Source of the DNA: a virus
Direction: 5' to 3' (one strand)
Length of the DNA stretch: 34,492 nucleotides
IMG/VR virus record: IMGVR_UViG_3300029448_000177
Coordinates: 1 to 34,492 of that record
In this document: positions 1 to 7,700 of the stretch, one piece after another
How the letters are laid out: each line of letters begins with the position of its first letter
How positions within the stretch are numbered: position 1 is the stretch's first letter
Position numbers and translations under genes: made by a program
Notes under the pieces: model-generated
Databases searched by the model: none
What the model was told of the DNA's origin: nothing
The model's input: only the letters and a program-made list of their open reading frames with translations

Positions 1-1
1 A

Positions 2-214
2 AACCGTGAGAATGTTCTCGCAAAGTCTCAATATGACGCTGCAAGTGAAATTTCTTCATTAAAGGAAGAATTTACTCAATTGCGAAAGTCTTTGACTGCT
101 GAGAAGGATTCAATCATTAAGGCTCAAGAAGAAGCAACTATACAACTCCCATCATTAGAAGACATTTCAGAAATGGAGTGGTCGGATATTCATAAGATGG
201 TGAACAACATTTGA
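2..214 (+). CDS. C-terminal fragment of a scaffold or prohead-protease-like protein (partial)
   Basis: An open frame enters from the left edge and ends at TGA 212-214, giving 70 residues. The visible part is highly charged with a likely coiled coil (many Glu, Lys, Gln over the first 45 residues) and a short acidic tail with EMEWSDIHKMV. Its place directly before the major capsid protein is where tailed viruses keep the scaffolding protein or a protease-scaffold fusion, so that role is inferred from context; no catalytic residue lies in the visible part. The stop codon is embedded in the Shine-Dalgarno motif of the capsid gene, so the two are probably translationally coupled. Confidence 0.6.
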   Translation, partial: NRENVLAKSQYDAASEISSLKEEFTQLRKSLTAEKDSIIKAQEEATIQLPSLEDISEMEWSDIHKMVNNI

Positions 215-225
215 GGTGATTTAAA

Positions 226-1563
226 ATGACAGGATATATTAACACAATTAGAGACTTAGAAGCGCAAACATACGGAATTAACAATCTACCAGCCGGTAAT
301 GCTTTATTGAAGCAAGCAGGTATGGTCGGAGGTATTCACACAGGACACGATGGTTCTCCATCTTTGTCCGGTAGTGGAGTTTCCGATGTTTCAGCATTAT
401 ACAACATCGTTTATGGACAAAAGGTTTGGTCTATGCTAAACCGAGAAGTCAATGCACTTTCGATGATTTCAAAAAGACCTTATTCTTCAAGTGGTTGGAG
501 AGTATTGAAAAGCCGACCTGCTGGCGGAAGTGGCAACTTATTCACTGTTGATGCAAGCGGAACAGAAAACCTTGCTGAATTAGGTTCGGATTCACCAAGA
601 GCAGATATGATTGGTGGTGTTCCTGAGAATGCGGCCCTTTCAACTGCTCAAGATGGATTAGGCCCAATTGCACCAACTTATGCTCAATTAAACATGAGTC
701 CAAAAGTTGTTGCACATCAATTCGATTTCAGCGAATTGGCTATGGAGATGGCTCAAATTGATGATGGTATTGGCGATATTAGAGCGCAAATGCGTGAAGA
801 TATGGGCAAGCACCACGCTGAAGTCCAAAACAAGATGCTAGTTATGCCATTACAACATTATGGTGAATCTTCCGCTATGCCTAACATTGGTAACAACTAT
901 TCATCATTGTTGAAGGTTATTACATCAAGAGCAGAATTACTCCTAATTGATGGTGGAGTTCTTGCTACTGATACTACTTCCGCTTCAAACGCATTAGGAA
1001 AGATTTACGGTAGTGAGCGATTTAGTGCCGCTTCTTTCTTAGATGCAGAAGTTGATTTCGGAACTGATTATACCGCAGGTAATGTTCGTTCTTTGACTTT
1101 AACTCTTCTAAACAACATGATTCGCAACTTGCGACTTGCTGGTGGTTCACCAAAGGTTATTCTAACTGGATATGACACCATTCAAGCCCTTGCTGACCTA
1201 TTACAAAGCCAAGAACGCTTTATGGATAGAAAAGAGATTGTTCCGACCGTTAATGGTGTAAGAGGAACAAAGGGTCAAGAAGTTGGATTTAGAGTAGCAA
1301 CATACTACGATATTCCTTTGATTCCTGTTAAGGATATGACCGCTACTGGTGCGGCTTCATCCAAACTAAGTGATATGCTTTTCCTTGATACAGACCATTT
1401 ATGGCTATCTGTTATGAAACCAACTCAATACTTTGAAGATGGTATCGCAAACGGAAATCCATTTGGTGTTGGAACACTGGGCAATAGAGCACTTTACCGA
1501 ACAATTGGTGAAGTTGGTTGTTCATTCTTCAAAGGACAAGGAAAAATAACAAACATACAATGA
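226..1563 (+). CDS. Major capsid protein, HK97-fold type
   Basis: This 445-residue protein most likely forms the icosahedral shell. It follows a scaffold-like tail and precedes small capsid proteins, and its length suits an HK97-fold subunit. Its N-terminal 60 residues are Gly/Ser-rich and poorly structured, then comes a helix-rich and mixed alpha/beta body (FDFSELAMEMAQIDDGIG around 170-190, ILTGYDTIQALADLL around 310) and a C-terminal part with GVGTLGNRALYRTIGEVGC, all of it compatible with the fold. Start choice: ATG lies 5 bases after GAGGTGAT (213-220). The gene uses more C-ending codons (AAC, TTC) than most neighbours, as expected for a highly expressed protein. The fold assignment rests on position, length and general pattern, not on an alignment. 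Confidence 0.8.
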   Translation: MTGYINTIRDLEAQTYGINNLPAGNALLKQAGMVGGIHTGHDGSPSLSGSGVSDVSALYNIVYGQKVWSMLNREVNALSMISKRPYSSSGWRVLKSRPAGGSGNLFTVDASGTENLAELGSDSPRADMIGGVPENAALSTAQDGLGPIAPTYAQLNMSPKVVAHQFDFSELAMEMAQIDDGIGDIRAQMREDMGKHHAEVQNKMLVMPLQHYGESSAMPNIGNNYSSLLKVITSRAELLLIDGGVLATDTTSASNALGKIYGSERFSAASFLDAEVDFGTDYTAGNVRSLTLTLLNNMIRNLRLAGGSPKVILTGYDTIQALADLLQSQERFMDRKEIVPTVNGVRGTKGQEVGFRVATYYDIPLIPVKDMTATGAASSKLSDMLFLDTDHLWLSVMKPTQYFEDGIANGNPFGVGTLGNRALYRTIGEVGCSFFKGQGKITNIQ

Positions 1564-1574
1564 GGTGATTAAGA

Positions 1575-1838
1575 ATGGCATTTGCAACAGTAATACATTT
1601 AGAAATGAATTTAGAAGGAAACAGAAAAATCGTAACAGGACAAACGACAACAGACGGAACCGATGGTAACATTGAAACAGGACTTTCTTTAGTAGAAAGT
1701 TTAGTTTTTACCCATAAAGGTGCGGCAGTAGAAGCAAATGCGGCTACTGTTAATGCTGATTTACCACTTGCTAGTGGTGATGTAGCAATTAAATGCACTA
1801 GCGGCGATGTTGTTTATTTCCAAGCAATCGGACAGTGA
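1575..1838 (+). CDS. Small capsid-associated protein (possible decoration protein)
   Basis: An 87-residue protein rich in Thr, Val, Ala and Gly with alternating hydrophobics, so probably all-beta. The central segment has SLVFTHKGAAVEANAATV and the end has GDVAIKCTSGDVVYFQAIG. I do not recognise a family. Directly after the major capsid gene, small beta proteins are commonly capsid decoration or cement proteins; that is a positional inference. It starts with ATG after GAGGTGATT (1562-1570) overlapping the capsid stop codon, so it should be translated together with the capsid protein. Confidence 0.65.
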   Translation: MAFATVIHLEMNLEGNRKIVTGQTTTDGTDGNIETGLSLVESLVFTHKGAAVEANAATVNADLPLASGDVAIKCTSGDVVYFQAIGQ

Positions 1839-1848
1839 GGTGTTTTAA

Positions 1849-2202
1849 TTGGCACTAGCATTTACAGTAACCTTATTGGGCGACCATAAAGGAATTACAC
1901 GGCCTAAAGTAGTTGGCGATGAATATGTGGTTGATGCTTTAGTTGATGTAAGTTCAATAGTAGCGGCAGGTTCAGTAATACCTGCTTCTTCTTTTGGTTT
2001 ATCAACAATTACAGCGGCAGTCATTACAGGGCATGATAACGCTAATGGACTACAAGCACAGATAGAATGTTCAGCAACAGGGGCTTATGAATCTAATAGT
2101 TCAATAGCACTGATGTTCACAAGTTTAGACGGAACAAACGATACTGCGGCAAACGACGCTAATGGTGGTTCAGTCCGAATGCGTGTTTATGGCAACCTTT
2201 GA
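1849..2202 (+). CDS. Small virion protein, unknown (beta-rich)
   Basis: A 117-residue protein that starts with TTG after the motif TGAGGTG, whose TGA (1836-1838) ends the previous gene. The sequence is Ala/Thr/Ser/Val-rich with short alternating strands and no charged helices (for example VVDALVDVSSIVAAGSVIP and SIALMFTSLDGTND), suggesting a compact beta fold. No known family is recognised. It sits between the putative decoration protein and a basic-tailed protein, so a capsid accessory or second decoration role is the likeliest guess. There is no in-frame ATG near the N-terminus that would compete with the TTG. Confidence 0.6.
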   Translation: MALAFTVTLLGDHKGITRPKVVGDEYVVDALVDVSSIVAAGSVIPASSFGLSTITAAVITGHDNANGLQAQIECSATGAYESNSSIALMFTSLDGTNDTAANDANGGSVRMRVYGNL

Positions 2203-2212
2203 GGTGAATTGA

Positions 2213-2560
2213 ATGGTAACAGTTCGATTGAGTGATAATTCATCAATTCGTCGGCTTTACATCAATCCAAAACAAGAAATTACAAGGGAAGACGCAGTAG
2301 CCGTTCCGCTAAAATGGGCGGCTACTCGTCTTTCTGACCCAAATTATTTCTTTGTTTTTGGTGAAGAAGATAAAGACGAATTGTTAGAATTAAACGAAAG
2401 GTTTTTACAGGTCTTTTCTACGGAAATAGGTAAAGAAATTTCATCAAGTAAGCAATTGCTTGAAGAGTTACTTCCTGCTCCTAAGAGAACAATTTTACCA
2501 AAACCTTCTCTTAAGAAACCAAAGGCTCAAACTAAGCCTAAGTCTTCTTTAAAGAAGTAA
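2213..2560 (+). CDS. Small head protein with basic tail, unknown
   Basis: 115 residues. The first 85 residues look globular (strand-rich start with VTVRLSDNSSIRRLYI, then an acidic helix EEDKDELLELNERFLQVF). From about residue 87 to the end the chain is Lys/Pro/Ser-rich with imperfect repeats of KPSLKKPK type, a likely disordered basic tail that could touch DNA or the acidic capsid interior. The family is not recognised. The ATG lies 5 bases after GAGGTGA, and the previous stop codon is inside that motif. The position in the capsid block suggests a head component, but this is inference. Confidence 0.6.
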   Translation: MVTVRLSDNSSIRRLYINPKQEITREDAVAVPLKWAATRLSDPNYFFVFGEEDKDELLELNERFLQVFSTEIGKEISSSKQLLEELLPAPKRTILPKPSLKKPKAQTKPKSSLKK

Positions 2561-2580
2561 TTAAACCGACACATTAAATA

Positions 2581-2613
2581 GGAGGGGGCGACTTCCTCCA
2601 AATAGCGAAGTGA
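2581..2613 (+). promoter_or_regulatory. Alternative RNA hairpins upstream of the 2619 start
   Basis: GGAGG (2581-2585) can pair with CCTCC (2595-2599). Alternatively ACTTC (2591-2595) can pair with GAAGT (2607-2611), which is part of the GAAGTGA ribosome binding site of the next gene. The two pairings share position 2595, so they are partly exclusive. This could be a translational switch, or simply chance in a 58-base leader that is longer than other junctions in this operon. Confidence 0.3.
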
Positions 2614-2618
2614 GATTT

Positions 2619-2894
2619 ATGGTAGCAGGTTGTAGAAGTAGCGGTGTTTTAACCGCAAGCACATTAGTAGTAACAGGTCAAGTAAAATTGGTTTCAATCC
2701 ATGCTTGTTCTGTTGGCGCACCAACGGTAATTAAAATATTTGATAATATTGCCGCAAGTGGAAAAGAAATAGCGAGATTAACTATGGCTCCTGATACATT
2801 AACCGAATTTGACATGCACGGTGTATTGTGCATGAATGGTCTTTATGTTCAAGAAGTCTCCGGTGCTATGGAAGTTTCTGTTGAATACTCTTGA
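2619..2894 (+). CDS. Small virion protein, unknown (beta-rich)
   Basis: About 91 residues from ATG 2619. An in-frame GTG at 2610 would add three residues, but GAAGTGA (2607-2613) sits 5 bases before the ATG, matching the spacing seen at other starts here, so ATG is preferred. The sequence alternates hydrophobic and polar residues (VKLVSIHACSVGAPTVIKIF, then LTEFDMHGVLCMNGLYVQE and a final MEVSVEY strand), which suggests a small beta sandwich. It has three cysteines and no recognised family. It is preceded by a 58-base leader with possible hairpins, unlike the tight junctions around it. Confidence 0.6.
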   Translation: MVAGCRSSGVLTASTLVVTGQVKLVSIHACSVGAPTVIKIFDNIAASGKEIARLTMAPDTLTEFDMHGVLCMNGLYVQEVSGAMEVSVEYS

Positions 2895-2903
2895 GGTGAT
2901 TTA

Positions 2904-3320
2904 ATGGCGGCATTAAATAATGATACTCGATTAGTTATGACAATTTTATTTGTCGGAACAGTCAGTGGCGCAAATGTTTATTTTTACTCGGCTTATGGCC
3001 TTAGTTTTCCTTATGGCCCACTAGCCCATTCAGTTCTATTTGGATTGATTACAGTTGGTGGAATTATGGTTATGAAAGCCTTGTTTGACTTGTCTCTTAA
3101 TGATAGAATTGAAATTAGATTGCTTGATAGACAAATTGAATCTCACTTTCAGCGTGTAGCAAGAGAACAACAAATTAAACAAAAACTTCGTGAAAGTATG
3201 AAACAATACGGAGTAAATAGAAGAGAAGCATGGAATAATACCTTCCCTTCCGAAACTCCAACCGCTTCATTTGAAGAGAGCCAAATACCAAACGAGTTTT
3301 TGGCTACTATTCAACAATGA
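2904..3320 (+). CDS. Two-helix membrane protein with charged tail
   Basis: 138 residues. Two hydrophobic segments, at about residues 10-30 (LVMTILFVGTVSGANVYFY) and 39-62 (LAHSVLFGLITVGGIMVM), form a probable membrane hairpin. They are followed by a charged helix (about 65-105, DRIEIRLLDRQIESHFQRVA) and a polar tail. It opens the membrane/GTPase group, followed by another membrane protein and a membrane-anchored GTPase. The family is not recognised. It could be a virion-associated membrane protein, a penetration protein or part of a membrane complex with the GTPase. The start ATG follows GAGGTGATT overlapping the upstream stop codon. Confidence 0.65.
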   Translation: MAALNNDTRLVMTILFVGTVSGANVYFYSAYGLSFPYGPLAHSVLFGLITVGGIMVMKALFDLSLNDRIEIRLLDRQIESHFQRVAREQQIKQKLRESMKQYGVNRREAWNNTFPSETPTASFEESQIPNEFLATIQQ

Positions 3321-3330
3321 GGTGATTTAA

Positions 3331-3552
3331 TTGGTTCTTGGAGATATAATGGGATTCTCCGACTCGGATTACGCATACAATCAATCAAGAGCGCATTCTG
3401 CTGATATTTTCTTTATGCGAATGAGAGCATGGTTTTGGGGCAGTTTTGCCACATTATCAGCATTACTTATAGGAAACATAATGGGTGTTTTTGATGTCAA
3501 TATTATGGGTTCTTTGATTTCTTTTGTTAAGTCTATGTTTGGAGGTCATTAA
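3331..3552 (+). CDS. Small membrane protein
   Basis: 73 residues, starting with TTG right after GAGGTGAT (3319-3326). An in-frame ATG at 3349 after GGAG is a possible alternative that would shorten it by six residues. A hydrophobic stretch covers about residues 30-70 (FWGSFATLSALLIGNIMG, then VNIMGSLISFV), enough for one or two membrane passes. The stop codon abuts the GTPase start: GGAGG lies in the last codons (3540-3544), so this gene supplies the GTPase ribosome binding site and the two are probably co-translated. No family is recognised. Confidence 0.6.
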   Translation: MVLGDIMGFSDSDYAYNQSRAHSADIFFMRMRAWFWGSFATLSALLIGNIMGVFDVNIMGSLISFVKSMFGGH

Positions 3553-4221
3553 ATGTCAGTAATGGCAGGATTTGCCATCTTGATTACAGAAGCAGTAGTA
3601 TCATTTTACAAAAGAATACATGCTATTAATTTTGGAGTTTATGGGGCAACAATGGTTGGAAAAACAACTTTAAGTCATCAGTTAAGAACAAGAGGCGAAG
3701 TGCAACAAATTAACAAAAGAACAGTTGGACTTGAAAGAGCAAGTAGAAAAGTAATTAAATTTGATGGAGACTCTCATACATTAAAAAGCGCAGATATTGG
3801 CGGAGAAGCGATGTATTGGAAAGAATGGGTAAAAGATATGAAAACTCGTAAAGTAAGATACATTATTTTTATGATAGACCATAGGCATTTAGATTCACCA
3901 TCAAACTTAGACCATCAATTAGCATGGAAATTTTTAGTAGATACGATTACAGCAAACATTTGGCCTAATGGTAAAAGAAAAAAAGAAGTAGATTATCCTA
4001 TGGCAGTAAGTATTTGGGCAAATAAATATGATATATGGGGAGAAAAATACCCACTAAGAGAAGGACAATCAATTGATAAGCATGATATTTACGAACCATT
4101 TAAGTATGGAATGAGACAATTAAATGATAAAGGAATACCGACATTTAAATATATCGTATCAGCAAAGTCCGACCCCGAAATGGTTTACAAAGGAATAACT
4201 ACACTAATAAAGGACTACTGA
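3553..4221 (+). CDS. Membrane-anchored Arf/SR-beta-like small GTPase
   Basis: 222 residues with all five small-GTPase motifs. G1 is GATMVGKT (31-38), the G2 threonine is T57 in RTVGLE, G3 is DIGGE (81-85), G4 is NKYD (157-160) and G5 is SAK (203-205). The double glycine in G3 and the TVGLE switch I resemble the Arf/Sar/SR-beta group more than Ras. Residues 1-20 form a hydrophobic helix, a plausible membrane anchor as in SR-beta. Two membrane proteins precede it with no gap. Small GTPases of this type are not standard parts of tailed-virus head operons, so its role is unknown; candidates are membrane remodelling, interference with host protein targeting, or a conflict-system GTPase (for example double-GTPase families). 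Fold and GTP binding are well supported by motifs; function is inference. Confidence 0.85.
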   Translation: MSVMAGFAILITEAVVSFYKRIHAINFGVYGATMVGKTTLSHQLRTRGEVQQINKRTVGLERASRKVIKFDGDSHTLKSADIGGEAMYWKEWVKDMKTRKVRYIIFMIDHRHLDSPSNLDHQLAWKFLVDTITANIWPNGKRKKEVDYPMAVSIWANKYDIWGEKYPLREGQSIDKHDIYEPFKYGMRQLNDKGIPTFKYIVSAKSDPEMVYKGITTLIKDY

Positions 4222-4225
4222 TATT

Positions 4226-4432
4226 ATGTGGCAAAATATACTAAAGCACGATGCAAGAGAAATAAATAAAAAAAATATATTAGAGTATATTAAAAAAGAT
4301 ACTAAAAAAGCAAAGGTTGTAGAAATGCTATATAATAAATGGAAGAAAGATAAGTTTAACACCAACTCAAAAAATTATGATTCACTTAGATTATTTATAA
4401 GAGGATTAGATGATTTAGAATGGGAATTGTAA
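4226..4432 (+). CDS. Small basic protein, unknown
   Basis: 68 residues, very Lys- and Asn-rich, with a mostly helical pattern (NILEYIKKDTKKAKVVEMLY, then SLRLFIRGLDDLEWEL at the end). Base composition is more AT-rich than the flanking genes. The ATG lies 4 bases after the GTPase stop codon, and the best ribosome binding site is AAGGA about 12 bases upstream, weaker than at most junctions here. No family is recognised. Its place between the GTPase and a zinc-finger protein suggests it belongs to the same accessory group. Confidence 0.5.
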   Translation: MWQNILKHDAREINKKNILEYIKKDTKKAKVVEMLYNKWKKDKFNTNSKNYDSLRLFIRGLDDLEWEL

Positions 4433-4451
4433 GAAAAAAAGAGGAATAACT

Positions 4452-5081
4452 ATGTATCAACAACCGAATTTAATAAGTAGCCCACAAGCAAAAAATTTAT
4501 TTTTACCAAAACTACAACAGTTTAGAGCCGCAGGTTCTATTGAAGAATATACATTTGATGCTCTTAAACCTAAGAAACAATTAAAAGAAATTAAAAAGGT
4601 TCTATTACCAGAAAAGAAAAAATTCATTTTTAAATATGGTTATAAATTTAATTTAAAAGACAGATGTGTTGTTTGTGGAATGCACCATATTTGGGAATCG
4701 GGAGATTATTTAAGGCCACCTATTCCTTTAGATAATGTTACTAAAGGAAGACCAATGAGAGGAACTTATTGCCCAAAACATGCAGGTGTTCATAAACAAA
4801 TGGAGATGCTACAACAGCAGATTTTAGCAGATGAACACGGCTTAGATTTTAAAGCATTTATTCCTCGACCTAAAGTTCCTCAAATGTTAAAGAGTGGGCC
4901 AATAACTACTTTATCTAAACAAGACATTCTTTCCTTGACATCAACCGGATGGGTTATAAGTCCACCCGTAGTCAAGGATAATGAGACAGAGATGGCCGAA
5001 GTAATAAGGCTAATTGCAGAAATAGAAGTTAATACAGTAAGACTTAATGCAATTGTAACAAACTCTAAAAAGGTGGAATAA
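4452..5081 (+). CDS. Zinc-finger protein, unknown
   Basis: 209 residues. A likely zinc site is formed by CVVC (C72, C75), with histidines at 78-79 and YCPKH (C107, H110) plus H114, resembling a treble-clef or HNH-like knuckle without the HNH catalytic pattern. The N-terminal 60 residues are Lys-rich. The C-terminal 50 residues form an acidic helix (EMAEVIRLIAEIEVNTVRL). The start is ATG after GAGGAATAACT (GAGG at 4441-4444). It could bind DNA, RNA or another virion protein. No family is recognised; the metal site is read directly from the residues and is moderately secure. Confidence 0.6.
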   Translation: MYQQPNLISSPQAKNLFLPKLQQFRAAGSIEEYTFDALKPKKQLKEIKKVLLPEKKKFIFKYGYKFNLKDRCVVCGMHHIWESGDYLRPPIPLDNVTKGRPMRGTYCPKHAGVHKQMEMLQQQILADEHGLDFKAFIPRPKVPQMLKSGPITTLSKQDILSLTSTGWVISPPVVKDNETEMAEVIRLIAEIEVNTVRLNAIVTNSKKVE

Positions 5082-5083
5082 TT

Positions 5084-5752
5084 ATGGTATGGGGAACAAG
5101 CAATAAAACAGTAATGAGTGCAGTAACAGCGCAAGGCGACCAACAATTCAAAACAGTTAATAACTTACTTTCTTTACAGGATAATCATGTAGAAGAGTTT
5201 TTTCAATATCATGGTGAACAATTTTTAACTACTTTTGAGAAGTTAATGGAAGATGTTACTGAAAGAGTAGTAAGTCAAATGTTAGGTAAATTATCTTTTA
5301 CAGTCAATGGTTCAAAAATGACAATTGACGCTGATGCCATGAGAGAGTATGAAAGAATCACTCAAGAGAACATTGATTTAGATATTCAAAGGATTCTTCA
5401 ATCAGCAATTAACACAGAAGTAGTAAATCAACGCAAACTTGCGAAGCAACAATATCTTGAATCTCAAGGTTTCAATGGCGGTCAAATGGGCGGTCAAATG
5501 GGGGCTACTGCACCATCAGCAGGTATGGCAATTGCCGGATTAACCGGAAACCAACAACAATTTATGCAAGGTCAAGCCGCTATGAATAACGGTTCGGGCT
5601 ATCCTATTCCTCCAAGTGGAAATGACGGATATGGTCGGCCTTATTGGATTGACCCACAAACGGGGCAAATGAGTTATGAAGCACCTTCAAGTGGATTACA
5701 TTTAGGTTCAGCAATTCAAAAAGGTGCGGCTTGGGCTAAATGGTTAATGTGA
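5084..5752 (+). CDS. Virion-associated protein with Gly/Gln-rich region, unknown
   Basis: 222 residues. The first 130 residues are helical and acidic-to-neutral (DDNHVEEFFQ-like helices, ITQENIDLDIQRILQSAINT). Residues about 130-180 are Gly/Gln/Met/Ala-rich with a perfect GGQM repeat, and the end has YGRPYWIDPQTGQMSYEAP, a WW-like aromatic stretch. It starts 3 bases after the zinc-finger gene, with AAAAGGTGG upstream. No family is recognised. A structural or scaffold-type role in the head is possible from its position. Confidence 0.5.
   Translation: MVWGTSNKTVMSAVTAQGDQQFKTVNNLLSLQDNHVEEFFQYHGEQFLTTFEKLMEDVTERVVSQMLGKLSFTVNGSKMTIDADAMREYERITQENIDLDIQRILQSAINTEVVNQRKLAKQQYLESQGFNGGQMGGQMGATAPSAGMAIAGLTGNQQQFMQGQAAMNNGSGYPIPPSGNDGYGRPYWIDPQTGQMSYEAPSSGLHLGSAIQKGAAWAKWLM
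5477..5500 (+). repeat. Two perfect 12-base tandem copies
   Basis: GGCGGTCAAATG occurs twice head-to-tail (5477-5488 and 5489-5500) inside the coding frame and encodes GGQMGGQM. It is a recent slippage or unequal-exchange duplication in the low-complexity part of the 222-residue protein. Confidence 0.8.
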
Positions 5753-5763
5753 GTTGATTAACC

Positions 5764-7698
5764 TTGAAGATTAAATACGCAAGAACAGGCCAAGAAATCT
5801 CTTTGGATATTAATACTATCCAAAAAGAAATGGTTTTGTTTTTGCTTAGAAATTATCTTACATCAAAAGACAAATCATATAGAAGCATTCCTAAAAAACT
5901 TTCTTTAGAAGAAATGGCGGAGGTTAATCCTCTTAATTGGGAAAGTAAAATAAAAACAGAGTATGTTACAACATACAATAAAGCGGTAGAACAATTAAAT
6001 ACTGCTAAAGTATCGGAAGTTTTAACAAAATATAAAATTGAATTAAGCCCTTCTGGAGAAAAAGCAATTGGATTATTAACTGCTCAGAATGGTAAAGACA
6101 TAACATTTGCAGATTTATCAAATCCTTCTTTAGTATCTAAGGTTGTTAAGAACCCTGACAGTGTTAAAGAAGCGAGAGAGAATAGAGAAGCAGGTCTTAC
6201 TGATGCTCAATTCGATAAGTATAAAACATTTGTTGGAAAAGAAGGCAGGAAAAGCACTAAGGTTAATGTTGTCACAAAAACATTAAATAAAAAGAAAGGG
6301 GAGAAAGTAATAATTGAATTGAGGTCAATTAAATTTAATGAAATAGATTTTAATGACCCAAAAAATCCAAAAGAAAATAGCAAAATTGCTGTTCTTGAAA
6401 AATTAGGATTTGCCCCGATTGCTTTAATGGACAGTAGGCAAACTAGAAAAGTTGGTAGAAGGAATATTAAAACTACCTCTAAAGACGACCGAGAATCATA
6501 TAGAGAAGCCGAAATTGCCGGAGGTAGTTTGCTTAGTTCTGGAACTAATCAAAGTAAATATTTTTATGAAGAGCAATTTTTAAATCAAAATTATGCTGGT
6601 GATTGGAAAGAGTTAAACATTCCGACTTTAGAAAAAACATTGACTAATGCGGAAGCAGAAGACTTAGTTCTTTCATTTAAAGGTGCTTATGAAAGAACTC
6701 TCGAAAGAATTAAAAACCAATTAGAAATTGGAAAAAGAGCAAAAAAAGGCCGTTATGAAACTAAGTTCACACCCAAAGAAATTAAGTTCAATAATAAGTT
6801 TTTTAGTCCTCTTTCAAAACACGCTTATAAAGATGAAGTTAAAGTTTCAAGAATAGTTAATGGTAAAAAACAAACTAAAACTCTCAAAAGAAAAAAAGGT
6901 GAAAAAGTTTTAGTAACAAAAAAAGGAGACTTTATTACTCCAGACTTTAATTATATCAATAATGTAGGAGAAGTGGATGGTAAAAAAATTACTCTTTTAA
7001 ATTCGTTTTCTAATGTAGATGATTTCAAACAAACATTAACTAGACTTGAAAATATGTTTAAAGAAATAGGTAAAACTAAAAGCAATACAACAAAATTACT
7101 TAACCTTTACAAAACTTATATTGGCGAACTTAAAAAACTTAAACAGTATGTCAATAAAGAAATTGAAGCAAAAAAAGAAGAACTATCAGGTTTTAAAGAA
7201 AGAATGGATAACTTCGTTGAAGAAAAATTAGAAGCATTAGAATCAAAAACAGGCGGAGGGGCTTCACCAAGAGTATTATCTAATAAAGGTGCAAAAGAAG
7301 CATATAAAATGCAATTACCTAGTTTTATTAAAACAACTTTTTCTTCTCTACTTAGAGACTTAAAAACTTTATATGAAATAGAATTAAAGGTAGAAAAAAC
7401 TACAACTAAATATGTAAAATATAAAACTGGAGAGAAGGACAAAAAGGGAAAAGACATATATGATAAACAGGATAAACCAACTAAAGTTACATATGATTTT
7501 AAATCTCCATCTTTAAGGAACGCTACTCATAAAATAGAAACAAAAGCAGCAAATATTGGATTAGATACTAAAGATATGTCAAGGGCTACATATGGTAAAA
7601 GTTATGACAGGACTGCTATTAAAAGCGCAAAGGCTTTTATTGATTCAACTAAAAGAGGTCTTACTACTCTACAAAACTCATTATTAGAAGGTGTTTAA
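5764..7698 (+). CDS. Large Lys-rich head protein, unknown
   Basis: 644 residues, strongly basic, with long helical charged segments. The clearest coiled coil is at about 420-480 (LKKLKQYVNKEIEAKKEE and following). A KKGEKV motif appears twice (near 178 and 377), each before a short strand. Start choice: TTG 5764 follows TGAGTTGATT (5750-5759), a one-base variant of the usual signal. No nuclease, protease or NTPase motif was found. The position between capsid and connector genes would suit a minor head, ejected or DNA-binding protein. The family is not recognised. Confidence 0.55.
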   Translation: MKIKYARTGQEISLDINTIQKEMVLFLLRNYLTSKDKSYRSIPKKLSLEEMAEVNPLNWESKIKTEYVTTYNKAVEQLNTAKVSEVLTKYKIELSPSGEKAIGLLTAQNGKDITFADLSNPSLVSKVVKNPDSVKEARENREAGLTDAQFDKYKTFVGKEGRKSTKVNVVTKTLNKKKGEKVIIELRSIKFNEIDFNDPKNPKENSKIAVLEKLGFAPIALMDSRQTRKVGRRNIKTTSKDDRESYREAEIAGGSLLSSGTNQSKYFYEEQFLNQNYAGDWKELNIPTLEKTLTNAEAEDLVLSFKGAYERTLERIKNQLEIGKRAKKGRYETKFTPKEIKFNNKFFSPLSKHAYKDEVKVSRIVNGKKQTKTLKRKKGEKVLVTKKGDFITPDFNYINNVGEVDGKKITLLNSFSNVDDFKQTLTRLENMFKEIGKTKSNTTKLLNLYKTYIGELKKLKQYVNKEIEAKKEELSGFKERMDNFVEEKLEALESKTGGGASPRVLSNKGAKEAYKMQLPSFIKTTFSSLLRDLKTLYEIELKVEKTTTKYVKYKTGEKDKKGKDIYDKQDKPTKVTYDFKSPSLRNATHKIETKAANIGLDTKDMSRATYGKSYDRTAIKSAKAFIDSTKRGLTTLQNSLLEGV

Positions 7699-7700
7699 AT

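Noticed and set aside
7116-7457. 113-codon minus-strand frame inside the Lys-rich 644-residue gene
   Set aside because: Antisense of Lys/Glu codons gives Phe/Ser-rich chance frames; no start signal and opposite to operon direction.
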